A stretch of DNA of 64,000 nucleotides from Niallia sp. Man26 (GTDB lineage Bacteria; Bacillota; Bacilli; Bacillales; Cytobacillaceae): NCBI RefSeq assembly GCF_022049065.2, contig NZ_CP095743.1:3053001-3117000 (forward strand). Direction: 5' to 3'. The stretch's first letter is position 1; each line of letters begins with the position of its first letter. Both the position numbers and the translations under genes were made by a program. This document shows, piece after piece, positions 1-8,316 of the stretch. Below the pieces are notes generated by a model. It was not told where the DNA came from and ran no database searches. It saw only the letters and a program-made list of their open reading frames with translations.

Positions 1-1
1 C

Positions 2-190
2 TACTCCTTTAAAGAGCCATTAAAGCCTGGCGATAAAATTGTTTTCTGTGATATGGCTCATTATACAATGGTAAAAAATCATATGTTTAATGGTGTAAAT
101 CTCCCTTCTATCGTATCTTACAATGACGAAGAAGGCATTAAAGTCGTAAGACAATTTAAGTTTGAGGATTACAGCAACCGCCTTTCATAA
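2..190 (+). CDS. nspC: Carboxynorspermidine decarboxylase, C-terminal end (partial)
   Basis: Only the last 62 codons are present; the gene begins before the window. The fragment contains FCDMAHYTMVKNHMFNG, which I recognise as the conserved C-terminal segment of carboxynorspermidine decarboxylase, a PLP-dependent fold-III enzyme that makes norspermidine or spermidine from the carboxy-polyamine. The family is known to place active-site residues of the dimer in this part. It ends just before a strong intrinsic terminator, so it is the last gene of its transcript. The partner dehydrogenase gene would be expected upstream, outside the window. Confidence 0.8.
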   Translation, partial: YSFKEPLKPGDKIVFCDMAHYTMVKNHMFNGVNLPSIVSYNDEEGIKVVRQFKFEDYSNRLS

Positions 191-197
191 GAAATGA

Positions 198-230
198 ATC
201 CCTTCTCTAAATTAGAGAAGGGGTTTTTTC
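198..230 (+). terminator. Intrinsic terminator after nspC
   Basis: The stem CCTTCTCTAA/TTAGAGAAGG is followed by a T tract, starting about 8 bases after the nspC stop. Confidence 0.85.
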
Positions 231-306
231 ATGCATATTCCTTCCTGAAAAGGGTAAGTGGAAAAGGATAATAGTTAAAACTAGTAGGAAATAGGGGTGA
301 CAGGAA

Positions 307-1092
307 ATGAAGCGTATGGAAAACAAAGTAGCTGTCATAACAGGGGGGGCTTCTGGTATTGGTAAGGCCTCTGCCATTCGTTTAGCAAGAGAAGGAGCAA
401 AAATCAGCATACTCGATATGAATCAAGAAAGAGGCATCACGGCCACAAACGAGATTGCAGAGCTAGGCGGCGAGGCAATCTTCTTTCAAGTCGATATAAC
501 TGATGAAGAGCAAGTGGCAAACGCAATGGAAGAAACCTTTAATAAATGGGGAGAAATTACTACCCTTCTTGCAAATGCTGGGATTGTCGGAACATTGTCT
601 CCAATCGAGGATTTTTCCACAAAAGATTGGGCTAATACAATTAATAACAATGTCGTCGGAACATTCGAGACTGTTAAGCAGGCAATTCCTTATATGAAAA
701 ATAACGGAGGAACCATTACTGTTATTAGCTCTGTTAGTGGTAACCGCCGATTTGCTCAAAAAGGTTTTTCCGCTTACAGTACATCCAAGGCAGCAATTGC
801 AGCATTTGCTAAAATGGCTGCAATTGAGTTGGCACCATATAAAATTCGGGTAAATGCCATTTGTCCAGGTACTATTGATACGAATATTTTTGAATCCATT
901 AAAGAATCCAATCATCCTGATGAGATACAGTTTCCATTTGGCATTCCGGAAGAGGCAATCCCGCTAAAGTCAGATGCAGGCAAACCAGAAGAAGTAGCAA
1001 ATCTATTCCTGTTCTTAGCATCTGATGAAGCCTCTCATCTGACAGGAACTGAAATTTATGTCGATGGTGCAGAAACATTAATAAAAGGATAG
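307..1092 (+). CDS. Short-chain dehydrogenase/reductase (SDR family)
   Basis: A 261-residue classical SDR oxidoreductase, predicted cytosolic and NAD(P)-dependent. The N-terminal nucleotide-binding motif TGGASGIG, the NNVVGTFE segment and the catalytic YSTSK (Tyr-x-x-x-Lys) are all visible, and the C-terminus has the usual GTEIYVDGAETL ending. The acidic residue after the second strand (ILDMN) suggests NAD rather than NADP. The start is ATG behind an AGGGGTGACAGG-type site. chaB follows 15 bases downstream with its own strong site, so the two are probably co-transcribed. A second SDR of almost the same length and sequence style lies at 5383-6165. The substrate cannot be told from sequence. 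Confidence 0.9.
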   Translation: MKRMENKVAVITGGASGIGKASAIRLAREGAKISILDMNQERGITATNEIAELGGEAIFFQVDITDEEQVANAMEETFNKWGEITTLLANAGIVGTLSPIEDFSTKDWANTINNNVVGTFETVKQAIPYMKNNGGTITVISSVSGNRRFAQKGFSAYSTSKAAIAAFAKMAAIELAPYKIRVNAICPGTIDTNIFESIKESNHPDEIQFPFGIPEEAIPLKSDAGKPEEVANLFLFLASDEASHLTGTEIYVDGAETLIKG

Positions 1093-1107
1093 CAGGAGGA
1101 GAATAAC

Positions 1108-1308
1108 ATGCCTTACAACGATGTGAAAGATCTGCCAGAATCAGTACGCAATAACCTGCCTTTTCATGCTCAGGAAATTTTTAAAGAAGCGTTCAATGCT
1201 TCCTTAGATGAATATAAAAAAGAAGAAACAGCGTTTAAAGTTGCTTGGAGTGCTGTTAAGAACAAGTACCATAAAGATAAAGCTGGAAATTGGACAGCCA
1301 AGGATTAA
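1108..1308 (+). CDS. chaB: ChaB family protein
   Basis: A 66-residue protein matching the ChaB family: YNDVKDLPESVRNNLP at the N-terminus, then HAQEIFKEAFN and a C-terminal AWSAVKNKY segment. ChaB was named as a putative regulator of cation transport in E. coli, but the biochemical role is not settled. In bacilli such proteins are often stress-associated. A strong AGGAGGAGAATAAC site precedes the ATG. It lies in one transcript with the SDR upstream and ends at a bidirectional terminator. No chaA-type transporter is next to it. Confidence 0.85.
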   Translation: MPYNDVKDLPESVRNNLPFHAQEIFKEAFNASLDEYKKEETAFKVAWSAVKNKYHKDKAGNWTAKD

Positions 1309-1310
1309 AA

Positions 1311-1341
1311 AAAGACATCAGCCTGTCTGCTGATGTCTTTT
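1311..1341. terminator. Bidirectional intrinsic terminator
   Basis: A perfect 10-base stem, AGACATCAGC with GCTGATGTCT, with a 6-base loop, A-rich on the left and T-rich on the right. It can end both chaB (+) and the convergent VOC gene (-). Confidence 0.85.
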
Positions 1342-1350
1342 AAGCAATGC

Positions 1351-1785
1351 TTAACCGTTTGTAAGTTTCCCTTCTGTTGATACTTGCCATTCGAATCCAT
1401 ATTTATCCTCGAGTTGTCCATACAAAGGGCTCCAAAATGTTTCTTGCAGGGGCATTTTTACTTTGCCGCCTTCTTGTAAGGCAGCAAATACTTTCTTTGT
1501 GTCCTCAATATTTTCCAAAATGATTGCGGTAGTAACATTCGTGCCTATTGTGTATGGCATTCCTGGAAATGTGTCAGAAAGCATTAAGTCCGTATCGCCT
1601 ACCTTCAGCTGTGCATTTAACACACGGTCTTTAGCTTCTTCTGGAATTGGCATTTCAGGATTTGGAGGCATGTCACCAAAAAGCTGCATACTTATTACCT
1701 CAGCATTTAGTGCATTTTTATAAAATTCCACTGCTTCATTACCATTCCCATTAAAAACGAAATAAGGGTACATTGATTTAATCAT
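1351..1785 (-). CDS. VOC (glyoxalase/PhnB-like) family protein
   Basis: A 144-residue protein of the vicinal-oxygen-chelate superfamily, closest in style to the PhnB/YjdN group: YPYFVFNGNGNEAVEFYKNAL at the start, DTDLMLSDTFPG in the middle, and WSPLYGQLEDKYGFEW at the end. Members bind a divalent metal in some cases, but many PhnB-like proteins have no known substrate. I chose the ATG at 1785 because GAAGGAG lies 8 bases upstream; the longer frame to 1815 has no such site. It is a single gene, convergent with chaB. Confidence 0.8.
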   Translation of the reverse strand: MIKSMYPYFVFNGNGNEAVEFYKNALNAEVISMQLFGDMPPNPEMPIPEEAKDRVLNAQLKVGDTDLMLSDTFPGMPYTIGTNVTTAIILENIEDTKKVFAALQEGGKVKMPLQETFWSPLYGQLEDKYGFEWQVSTEGKLTNG

Positions 1786-1864
1786 GATCCCACTCCTTCT
1801 TCCCTGAATATTCACTAATATTCTCTTTCATTTAGCAAATTCCTTCTGATTATACAAAAAACAA

Positions 1865-1893
1865 ATTTGACCTCTAAAAGATTAGAGGTCAAA
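1865..1893 (-). terminator. Intrinsic terminator after tlp
   Basis: The hairpin GACCTCTA/TTAGAGGTC is followed on the minus strand by AAATTTGTTTTTTG, just past the tlp stop. Confidence 0.75.
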
Positions 1894-1901
1894 AGGAATG
1901 C

Positions 1902-2135
1902 TTATTGATAGCCGTTTTCACGATTTGCAGCTTCGTCTTTTACTTCTTCTCTGAATGCATCGATTGATTCTTCTCTTCTTTTGTTTTTAGCTTCTATGTT
2001 AGCTCTTTCTTCTGAGGAAGCAAATGCCATTGTCTCTTCAGACTTATCAATATTATCTAATGTATTTTCAATCATATCTTGTAGTTTCTCTACATTATCT
2101 GCTCTGTTATCTGGATTTGGACGATTATTTGTCAT
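1902..2135 (-). CDS. tlp: Small acid-soluble spore protein Tlp
   Basis: A 77-residue protein with the Tlp family pattern: NRPNPDNRADNVEKLQDMI at the N-terminus, EETMAFASSEER in the centre and KDEAANRENGYQ at the C-terminus. Tlp is a minor SASP-type protein made in the forespore and stored in the spore core. It is highly charged and has no signal peptide. The start ATG follows AGGAGG at a normal distance. A sequence resembling a SigG promoter lies upstream (2168-2196), which fits forespore expression. It is a single gene with its own terminator, and is strong evidence for an endospore former. Confidence 0.93.
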   Translation of the reverse strand: MTNNRPNPDNRADNVEKLQDMIENTLDNIDKSEETMAFASSEERANIEAKNKRREESIDAFREEVKDEAANRENGYQ

Positions 2136-2167
2136 GTCATTTCCTCCTGTAATTTAAAATACTATAG

Positions 2168-2196
2168 TATTTTGTTTATTTCTTGGTTTTTTATAC
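2168..2196 (-). promoter_or_regulatory. Candidate SigG (forespore) promoter of tlp
   Basis: On the minus strand GTATA is followed after 17 bases by CAAAATA, close to the SigG pattern (GNATR, 17-18 bases, CATNNTA). It sits about 35 bases before the tlp start. It was recognised by eye only. Confidence 0.4.
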
Positions 2197-2229
2197 ACAG
2201 GAGAAATATGTTATTCCAATACTTTAACA

Positions 2230-2270
2230 TAGATAAAAAGAGGAAAAACATAAATGTCTTTCCTATTTTT
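2230..2270 (-). terminator. Probable terminator after the histidine kinase
   Basis: An AT-rich inverted repeat: on the minus strand ATAAAAATAGGAAAGACAT pairs with GTTTTTCCTCTTTTTAT, ending in T-rich sequence directly after the kinase stop codon. Confidence 0.6.
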
Positions 2271-2271
2271 A

Positions 2272-3990
2272 TCAGCTTATAATAGGAAGGGTAATCATCA
2301 CACATGTTCCCCAGCCTTCCTTGCTTTTCACGGACATTTGCCCGTTATTTTCCTGCAAGAGTCGATTACACACCGTTAAACCGATACCGTTGCCTTTTTC
2401 TTTACTTGTATAATACGGTTCCCATATTTGACTGAGAAGCTCTTTGTTGATGCCTTCTCCATTATCTATTATTCGGATGCGAACCATATCAGATTTACTA
2501 TCAATGATCATCTTGACTTTCCCGCTTCCACCATGGATAGCTTCCAGACTATTTTTTAATACATTGATGATTACCTGCTTGAAATGCGATTTCTCCATAG
2601 ATATAAACGCATTTTTTTCTTGTCTGTTTACTACAATAATTTCCTTATTCTGTTCAATAGCCAATGCCTGGAACAAAAGCTTAATATTTTGCAATTCGAC
2701 ACTCGGAAGAATGGTTAATAATTCAGCTCTTACAGCTGCTTTAGCTTCAGGCTTGCCAAGAATAAGTAATTCCTTTAATACCTGATTAATTCGGTCTATT
2801 TCTTCCAGAAGAATATCTTCAAAGCCAGTTTTATCACTTTTTTCTTTTAAAAGCTGGATAAAGCCTCTTATTGTCGTTAATGGGTTTCTGATTTCATGAG
2901 CAACACTTGCAGCCATTTCTCCAACAACCTTCAGCTTTTCAGAAGAGATGATCAACTGTTCGCTTCTCTTTTGCTCTGTTATATCCATTCCAAAATAAAT
3001 AGTGCGTTTATTTTCGTTATTATAATAAAGTTCTTTCCTGTCCCACAGTATATAATGAACCTTCCCATTAACATCAATGTAATTTTGTGGCTTTACTGTT
3101 TCCATACTGATTTCTTGCAAAATAGTCGAAATTGATTCGCCTAGCAAATCAATTTCGGTCTTTTTCAATAACTTGCATAATGAATCATTTATTTTAATGA
3201 TTGTATTTCCATCTATTACTAGAAGATAATTCGGGTTTATATTCATAATTGTTTCAAGCTGTTCACTCTGCTTCCGCAATTCTCCGTTCATTGCATTTAT
3301 CTTGAATGATTGCATTTGAAAAAAGCCAATAAATAATATAATTGCAGCAAAAATAGAATTGAAACTAGAGTAATATAACGGAATAAAAGCAAAACCGCTT
3401 AAGTTGCCGTTAATGAATATAAGAAGGGCAGCCGCTACCAACTTTATATAGAATCTTTTATCACCAATGTCACGAACCTTTGTCGTAATAAACAGCAACA
3501 GAAATGTATTAAGATAGCCGATAACTATGTTTAGCATGAATAGCAGATTACCTACGCCATACACCGGCAGCAAGTGTGATGGTGCTAACAGCTTAGCATC
3601 TTTCCATGTATATGACACAATCCCAAAGTCAGTAAAGTTAACAATATAGACAACTAACGTATAGAGAATAAAAAAAGTCAGAATTCCTTTATTTAAAAGC
3701 CATCTGTATTTTTTCAACTCCCTATTTTTCCACACTAAGTAATAGGAGAAATAGTACATTATTGGCATAATAAAAATAGAGCCGCCCCTAAAAAAGCGAA
3801 ACAGACTATCTATCCATTTGAGGGGAAGTACATTTTCTGCATACAGTGTTGCAACATCCATTTGCCAAAAAGATAACATCCCCAAAAATAGGGATAGGGT
3901 TACAGCAAGTCTCGTTTTTGAAAAAAACAGGACAGTCAGGGAAATGATGAGTGGTATCATCGCTACCATCATCAATAAAATAAATTCCAT
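2272..3990 (-). CDS. Membrane PAS sensor histidine kinase (sporulation-kinase type)
   Basis: A 572-residue membrane histidine kinase. Residues 1-225 hold about seven hydrophobic segments without a large extracellular loop. A PAS domain follows (about 245-340), then HisKA with the phospho-accepting histidine at about 365 (VAHEIRNPLTTIRGF), an N box (INVLKNSLEAI), a G1 box (DNGEGI) and a G2 box (GNGIGLTV). The H-box wording and the lack of a neighbouring response regulator resemble the Bacillus Kin kinases that feed the Spo0F phosphorelay. Multi-pass topology recalls KinB, but KinB lacks this PAS domain. AGGAGGG sits 7 bases before the ATG. The signal is unknown, and the phosphorelay role is inference. 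Confidence 0.88.
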   Translation of the reverse strand: MEFILLMMVAMIPLIISLTVLFFSKTRLAVTLSLFLGMLSFWQMDVATLYAENVLPLKWIDSLFRFFRGGSIFIMPIMYYFSYYLVWKNRELKKYRWLLNKGILTFFILYTLVVYIVNFTDFGIVSYTWKDAKLLAPSHLLPVYGVGNLLFMLNIVIGYLNTFLLLFITTKVRDIGDKRFYIKLVAAALLIFINGNLSGFAFIPLYYSSFNSIFAAIILFIGFFQMQSFKINAMNGELRKQSEQLETIMNINPNYLLVIDGNTIIKINDSLCKLLKKTEIDLLGESISTILQEISMETVKPQNYIDVNGKVHYILWDRKELYYNNENKRTIYFGMDITEQKRSEQLIISSEKLKVVGEMAASVAHEIRNPLTTIRGFIQLLKEKSDKTGFEDILLEEIDRINQVLKELLILGKPEAKAAVRAELLTILPSVELQNIKLLFQALAIEQNKEIIVVNRQEKNAFISMEKSHFKQVIINVLKNSLEAIHGGSGKVKMIIDSKSDMVRIRIIDNGEGINKELLSQIWEPYYTSKEKGNGIGLTVCNRLLQENNGQMSVKSKEGWGTCVMITLPIIS

Positions 3991-4179
3991 CTTAAATCCC
4001 TCCTGTCCGATACCGCCTGATGTATATTCATATGATTACATTTAAATAGCAATACTGCTGTAATCAAGGATGTAGTATTTGTTATCATGATGAGTGGTGT
4101 TTCCCCAATATAAGTTTTCTTCTTATTTTACTATGAAATGTCTCTTTTGAGTAAAAAGTCTCGTTTTTTTTCTGAAAGA

Positions 4180-4227
4180 AAAAAAGCAATATGGCTTTAA
4201 GATTACCTTTAGCCATGTTGCTTTTTA
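4180..4227 (-). terminator. Terminator after the zinc-type oxidoreductase gene
   Basis: A long inverted repeat, AAAGCAATATGGCTTTA against TTTAGCCATGTTGCTTT, with T-rich flanks on both sides. It lies directly after the stop of the 4229-5233 gene and may also stop transcripts from the left. Confidence 0.75.
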
Positions 4228-4228
4228 A

Positions 4229-5233
4229 TCAGTTCCAGCTGTTAGTTAATGCAACTTTACCTATTGCCTTTCCTGCTTCCAAATATTCATGTGCCTTGTC
4301 TGCTTCTGTAAAGGAGAATTCCTCTTCATCCACAAGCGGATTAAGCTCCCCGTTCGCCACAATCTCGGCAATTTTTTGAAGGATAGCTCCATGCTCCTTC
4401 CTTGATGATTCATCTATTATTTTCAACAGCATAAACGTAACATGCAAGGATAGACCTTTGGCGTGCATCGGTGAAAGGTCATGTGTTGATCTTGCAGCAA
4501 TGGCAAGAACTGTACCATGTATGGCTGCTGCTTGGAATGATTTATCTAAATTCGTTCCGCCAACCGTGTCAAAAACAGTTTGAAATCCGTTGCCTTGTGT
4601 ATATTTTTCAACATACTCACTAATAGATTCTTCCTTGTAGTTAATTACTGTATCTGCTCCTAATGATTTTGCTATTTTTGCTTTTTCATTTGAGGAAACA
4701 GTTGTATAAACCTCTGCTCCCTTCCATTTTGCTAGCTGAATGGCAACATGACCAACACCGCCTGTTCCACCATGAATCAACACTTTTTGTCCCGCAGATA
4801 TATTCCCTTTTTCAAAAAGGGCATCCCAAGCGGTAATGCTTACTAATGGCAAAACAGCAGCTTGCTTCATGGTGATGTTTTTTGGTTTATGTGCTAATAA
4901 CCGGGCGTCTGCGAGCATATATTCAGCTAACGCACCACCTGTTCCTTTAAAGCCGCCAGCACAGCCAAATACTTCATCTCCTGCTTTAAAGTTGTCAACA
5001 CCCTCTCCTACTTCCTCTATAACACCTGCTACATCGCCATGAAGAACTGCTGGTAGCTCCGCGGAAGCGGCAGGAACTGCTCCTGCTCTAATTTTTACAT
5101 CAATAGGATTTACACTTGATGCCATTACTTTAATAAGTACATAACCTTTTTTAATAGTGGGTCTATCCATTTCTGATTCACGGAATACAGACGCATCACC
5201 ATATGAATGAACTAGCATTGCTTTCAACATCAT
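4229..5233 (-). CDS. Quinone-oxidoreductase-like medium-chain dehydrogenase
   Basis: A 334-residue medium-chain dehydrogenase/reductase of the zinc-free quinone oxidoreductase type: GroES-like N-terminal part with SSVNPIDVKIRAG and LHGDVAGVIEEVG, then a Rossmann domain with GGTGGVGHVAIQLAKWKGA. The cysteine/histidine ligands of true zinc alcohol dehydrogenases are not in the expected places, so NADPH-dependent reduction of quinones or enones is more likely than alcohol oxidation. It starts with two adjacent ATG codons behind GGAGAGGAGAG, and either could be used. It is a single gene, divergent from the SDR gene at 5383. Confidence 0.87.
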   Translation of the reverse strand: MMLKAMLVHSYGDASVFRESEMDRPTIKKGYVLIKVMASSVNPIDVKIRAGAVPAASAELPAVLHGDVAGVIEEVGEGVDNFKAGDEVFGCAGGFKGTGGALAEYMLADARLLAHKPKNITMKQAAVLPLVSITAWDALFEKGNISAGQKVLIHGGTGGVGHVAIQLAKWKGAEVYTTVSSNEKAKIAKSLGADTVINYKEESISEYVEKYTQGNGFQTVFDTVGGTNLDKSFQAAAIHGTVLAIAARSTHDLSPMHAKGLSLHVTFMLLKIIDESSRKEHGAILQKIAEIVANGELNPLVDEEEFSFTEADKAHEYLEAGKAIGKVALTNSWN

Positions 5234-5382
5234 CTCTCCTCTCCATTATCTATTATTTTACAGAAAACAGGCATAATCTGCATTGGTTTTAATTTCACCA
5301 AAAAAGGTTATTAGAAAAATAACTTGCTAGCTGCATTATTTCTTATGTATTAAAACAGAACAACCATACAGGAGGAGTTATT

Positions 5383-6165
5383 ATGAGTGACATGTCAAAT
5401 AAGGTAGCAATAATTACAGGTGCGGCATCAGGGATTGGCCATGCAGCCGCTATCTCTCTAGTTAAAAGTGGAGTTAAAGTAGCATTGCTCGATTTAATTC
5501 CTGAAAACTTAGAATCTGTTGATAAGGAAATAAAAGAACTTGGCGGAGAAGCAATCATTTTAGAAGCAAATATTTCTGATGCCTGTTCCATGAGTACAGC
5601 ATTTGATTATGTCATTAAAAAATGGGGTAAGCTTGATATTGTTTTTGCTAATGCAGGAATTAACGGGAAGGTCTCCCCAATTGAACATCTCTCTCCAGAG
5701 GATTGGGACATGACTATGGAAACCAATCTTAAAGGAACCTTCCTTACATTAAAATATGCTGTTCCTCATATGAAACAAAATGGCGGAAGTATTATTATTA
5801 CTAGCAGCATTAACGGCAACCGAACTTATTCAAGCTTTGGTATGTCAGCATATAGTACTTCTAAAGCTGGTCAGGTTGCCTTTGGCAAAATGGCAGCATT
5901 GGAGCTGGCTAAATATAAAATAAGAGTAAATATCATTTGCCCTGGTGCAATTGATACAAATATTGAAGAAAACACGTTCCGAGAGGAAGAAAAATTAAAG
6001 GAAATTGCCATACCGGTAGAATATCCTGAAGGAAGTCAGCCGCTTGCACAAAAGTCAGGTGAGCCAAAACAGGTAGCTGATTTAGTTCAGTTCCTGAGCT
6101 CAGATGCCTCCAGCCATATCACTGGAACAGAAATTTATATTGATGGCGCTGAATCACTGCTTTAA
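5383..6165 (+). CDS. Short-chain dehydrogenase/reductase, paralogue of 307-1092
   Basis: A 260-residue classical SDR with TGAASGIG, the segment NLKGTFLT, catalytic YSTSK and a C-terminal GTEIYIDGAESLL. It runs parallel to the SDR at 307-1092 over the whole length, including the unusual DTNIxE stretch after the PGAI motif, so the two are clear paralogues. AGGAGGAG precedes the ATG at 5383. It is transcribed alone between a divergent oxidoreductase and its own terminator. The LLDLI sequence after strand two again suggests NAD. The substrate is unknown. Confidence 0.9.
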   Translation: MSDMSNKVAIITGAASGIGHAAAISLVKSGVKVALLDLIPENLESVDKEIKELGGEAIILEANISDACSMSTAFDYVIKKWGKLDIVFANAGINGKVSPIEHLSPEDWDMTMETNLKGTFLTLKYAVPHMKQNGGSIIITSSINGNRTYSSFGMSAYSTSKAGQVAFGKMAALELAKYKIRVNIICPGAIDTNIEENTFREEEKLKEIAIPVEYPEGSQPLAQKSGEPKQVADLVQFLSSDASSHITGTEIYIDGAESLL

Positions 6166-6167
6166 TA

Positions 6168-6205
6168 AACAAAGGCTAAAGGGGTTACTCCTTTAGCCTT
6201 TGTTA
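6168..6205 (+). terminator. Intrinsic terminator
   Basis: The stem AACAAAGGCTAAAGG/CCTTTAGCCTTTGTT with a 7-base loop, then a T-rich tail, begins right after the SDR stop. Confidence 0.88.
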
Positions 6206-6286
6206 TTTTCTAGCAAGCAAGTGAGTAAGTATTTAAAACGAATTGTGCTACAATACACCTTATAAACTTACGGGAGGTAATAGATA

Positions 6287-7030
6287 ATGAATCAGGTAAT
6301 AGAGACTTTAAAACAGCATCGTTCTTATCGAAAATACGAAAACAAACCAGTTCCTAAAGAAATGGTTGAGGCTATTTTGGATTCAGCGCAAGCTGCCCCT
6401 TCATGGGCGAATGGACAGCAGGTTACTGTTATACTGGTAGAGGATACAGCAAGGAAGGAAAGATTAGCAGAGCTTTGCGGAAATCAGCAGCATATTAAGG
6501 AAGCACCAATATTTTTAGTATTCTGCATGGATTTCTACCGGACAGAGCTTGCAGCCAACCTGGAAAACACTGCTTTTGGTGCTGCTGATCAATCAGACTT
6601 GCTTCTTGTTGGAGCAACAGATGCTGGAATTGCCTTGGCAAATGCGATAACAGCTGCTGAATCCTTAGGGTTAGGGACTGTTCCTATTGGCGGAATAAGA
6701 AGAAATGCACCAGAAGTTGTTGAGTATTTACAGCTTCCTAAATATGTATTGCCTATCTCTGGTTTAAGTATTGGCTTCCCAGCTGAAGATCCTGGTGTTA
6801 AACCACGACTTCCTAAAGAAAGCTATGTTCATAAGGAAACTTATAACAGTGATCAAATCGGTTCATTAAAAGAATATAACGATATTTTTAAGCAATACTT
6901 GCAAGAACGGGGCAGTGAACAAGCTAACTGGACAAACAGGGTGGCAAACTTTTATAAGCAGCCCTATTACCCAAGTCTAGGACCATTACTGAAAAAACAA
7001 GGCTTTACTGCGAAAGATCTGAGCGAATGA
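6287..7030 (+). CDS. NADPH-dependent nitro/flavin oxidoreductase (NfrA-like)
   Basis: A 247-residue nitroreductase-family protein. RSYRKYENKPVP at residues 13-24 is the FMN-binding start typical of the family, followed by AQAAPSWANGQQ and the GLGTVPIGGIRRN region. Length and the extended C-terminus (with SLKEYNDIFKQYLQERG) fit the NfrA/YcnD group, which reduces flavins, quinones and nitro compounds using NADPH. GGGAGGT lies 8 bases before the ATG. It is a single gene with a bidirectional terminator after it. A redox-stress role is inferred from the family. Confidence 0.88.
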   Translation: MNQVIETLKQHRSYRKYENKPVPKEMVEAILDSAQAAPSWANGQQVTVILVEDTARKERLAELCGNQQHIKEAPIFLVFCMDFYRTELAANLENTAFGAADQSDLLLVGATDAGIALANAITAAESLGLGTVPIGGIRRNAPEVVEYLQLPKYVLPISGLSIGFPAEDPGVKPRLPKESYVHKETYNSDQIGSLKEYNDIFKQYLQERGSEQANWTNRVANFYKQPYYPSLGPLLKKQGFTAKDLSE

Positions 7031-7070
7031 AAAAAAACATCCTCCCTTAAATTTCGGAGGATGTTTTTTT
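7031..7070. terminator. Bidirectional intrinsic terminator
   Basis: The stem ACATCCTCC/GGAGGATGT is flanked by A7 and T7, between the convergent nitroreductase and histidine kinase genes. Confidence 0.88.
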
Positions 7071-7072
7071 GG

Positions 7073-8305
7073 CTACTGGCCAAGCTTTGGGAAGGTAATT
7101 TCAAATTTTGTCCCTTTTTCCAGCTCACTGTCAACCTTAATAGTGCCTGAATGCTTTTCTATAATCCACTTAGCAATAGACAAGCCTAATCCAGTGCCTT
7201 CCATATCTGTCCTTGATTGCTCCACTTGATAAAACCGGTTGAAGACTTTTGGTATATCTTGTTTTGGGATGCCAATTCCGTTATCTTTCACCTCTAATTC
7301 AACAGTGTGAGTTTTAGCTGTGGCATTTATTGCAATCGTGCCTCCCTCACCTGTGAATTTCATGCTGTTATCCACTAGGATGACAAGCAGTTGGTGAATA
7401 CGTTCCTTGTCACCGATCAGCTTGATAGGTGACCTTGTATCAGTATAAATTCTTTTTCCTTGAAACTCTGCGATATCGGCATACTGGTCAATCACTTCCT
7501 GGATGAGGAGATTCAAGGCAAATTCTTGCTTCGATATTTCCATTTGATTTGAGTCGCTTCTGGCAAGTGTCAGCAAATTTGTGACGAGCTTGTTCAATCG
7601 TCGTGTTTCCTTTGAAATGACTGAAATATCTATAGCCTTTTCTTGAATGGTGGCATCAGGCTCTTGGAAGAGCAGGTCTGTTCTTGTTTGGATGACTGCT
7701 AAAGGTGTTCTCAGCTCATGGGAGGCATCTGATACGAATTGCTGCTGAGATTCCCATGATTTTTGAATCGGTACAAGAGCTCTTCCAGCAAGGAAATAAC
7801 CAGCCATTATGGCGAAGATGCTTCCTGCCAGCACACCTACTGTCATAATAATAATCAATCGGTTCAGCATTGATTTTTCTGGATCAATGCTGCGGATAAA
7901 TTGAATTATTTCCTTTGATCCATCCTCCATTGTTACTTTAACAGCAATCGTGTTATAACTGTAGCCGCTGACTGTCTGCTTCTCTACAATCTTATCGTAT
8001 TGCTCTGGATAGAAATTCTCGAATTCACTCGCATAATTCATGATGTCTTGGGAAATAACATCAATTTCCTTATCGTCTGTCCACTTAATAACAGAGATTT
8101 GCCGGGGCGGCTCTTGCATTGGTCCCCTTCCATCTCTTTGTTCAAAATGGCTGATCGTTTCCGCCGTTTCTTCCAAGGACTGATTAATATCCTTATATAT
8201 TTGCTTTTCGGTATAATGATAAATCATCACACCGAGGACTACCATTAATAAGATAAATACAAGCGAGTTAAGGAAGGTTAGTTTAATTCTTGTTTTCTGG
8301 AACAT
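7073..8305 (-). CDS. Two-component sensor histidine kinase
   Basis: A 410-residue membrane kinase. Transmembrane helices lie near residues 10-30 and 149-173, with an extracytoplasmic domain of about 115 residues between them, then a short HAMP-like linker. The H box SHELRTPLAVIQ places the phosphorylated histidine at about residue 196; an N box (VILVDNSMKF), G1 (DNGIGIP), F box and G2 (GTGLGLSIAKW) follow. It is the classical EnvZ/PhoR-type layout. The response regulator gene lies 11 bases upstream. Its position after the glycosyltransferase block suggests a cell-envelope signal, which is inference. Confidence 0.93.
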   Translation of the reverse strand: MFQKTRIKLTFLNSLVFILLMVVLGVMIYHYTEKQIYKDINQSLEETAETISHFEQRDGRGPMQEPPRQISVIKWTDDKEIDVISQDIMNYASEFENFYPEQYDKIVEKQTVSGYSYNTIAVKVTMEDGSKEIIQFIRSIDPEKSMLNRLIIIMTVGVLAGSIFAIMAGYFLAGRALVPIQKSWESQQQFVSDASHELRTPLAVIQTRTDLLFQEPDATIQEKAIDISVISKETRRLNKLVTNLLTLARSDSNQMEISKQEFALNLLIQEVIDQYADIAEFQGKRIYTDTRSPIKLIGDKERIHQLLVILVDNSMKFTGEGGTIAINATAKTHTVELEVKDNGIGIPKQDIPKVFNRFYQVEQSRTDMEGTGLGLSIAKWIIEKHSGTIKVDSELEKGTKFEITFPKLGQ

Positions 8306-8316
8306 TATTTATCCCC

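Noticed and set aside
463..915. 150-residue minus-strand frame inside the first SDR gene
   Set aside because: Cysteine-rich shadow frame with no ribosome site, fully covered by a clear SDR gene on the other strand.
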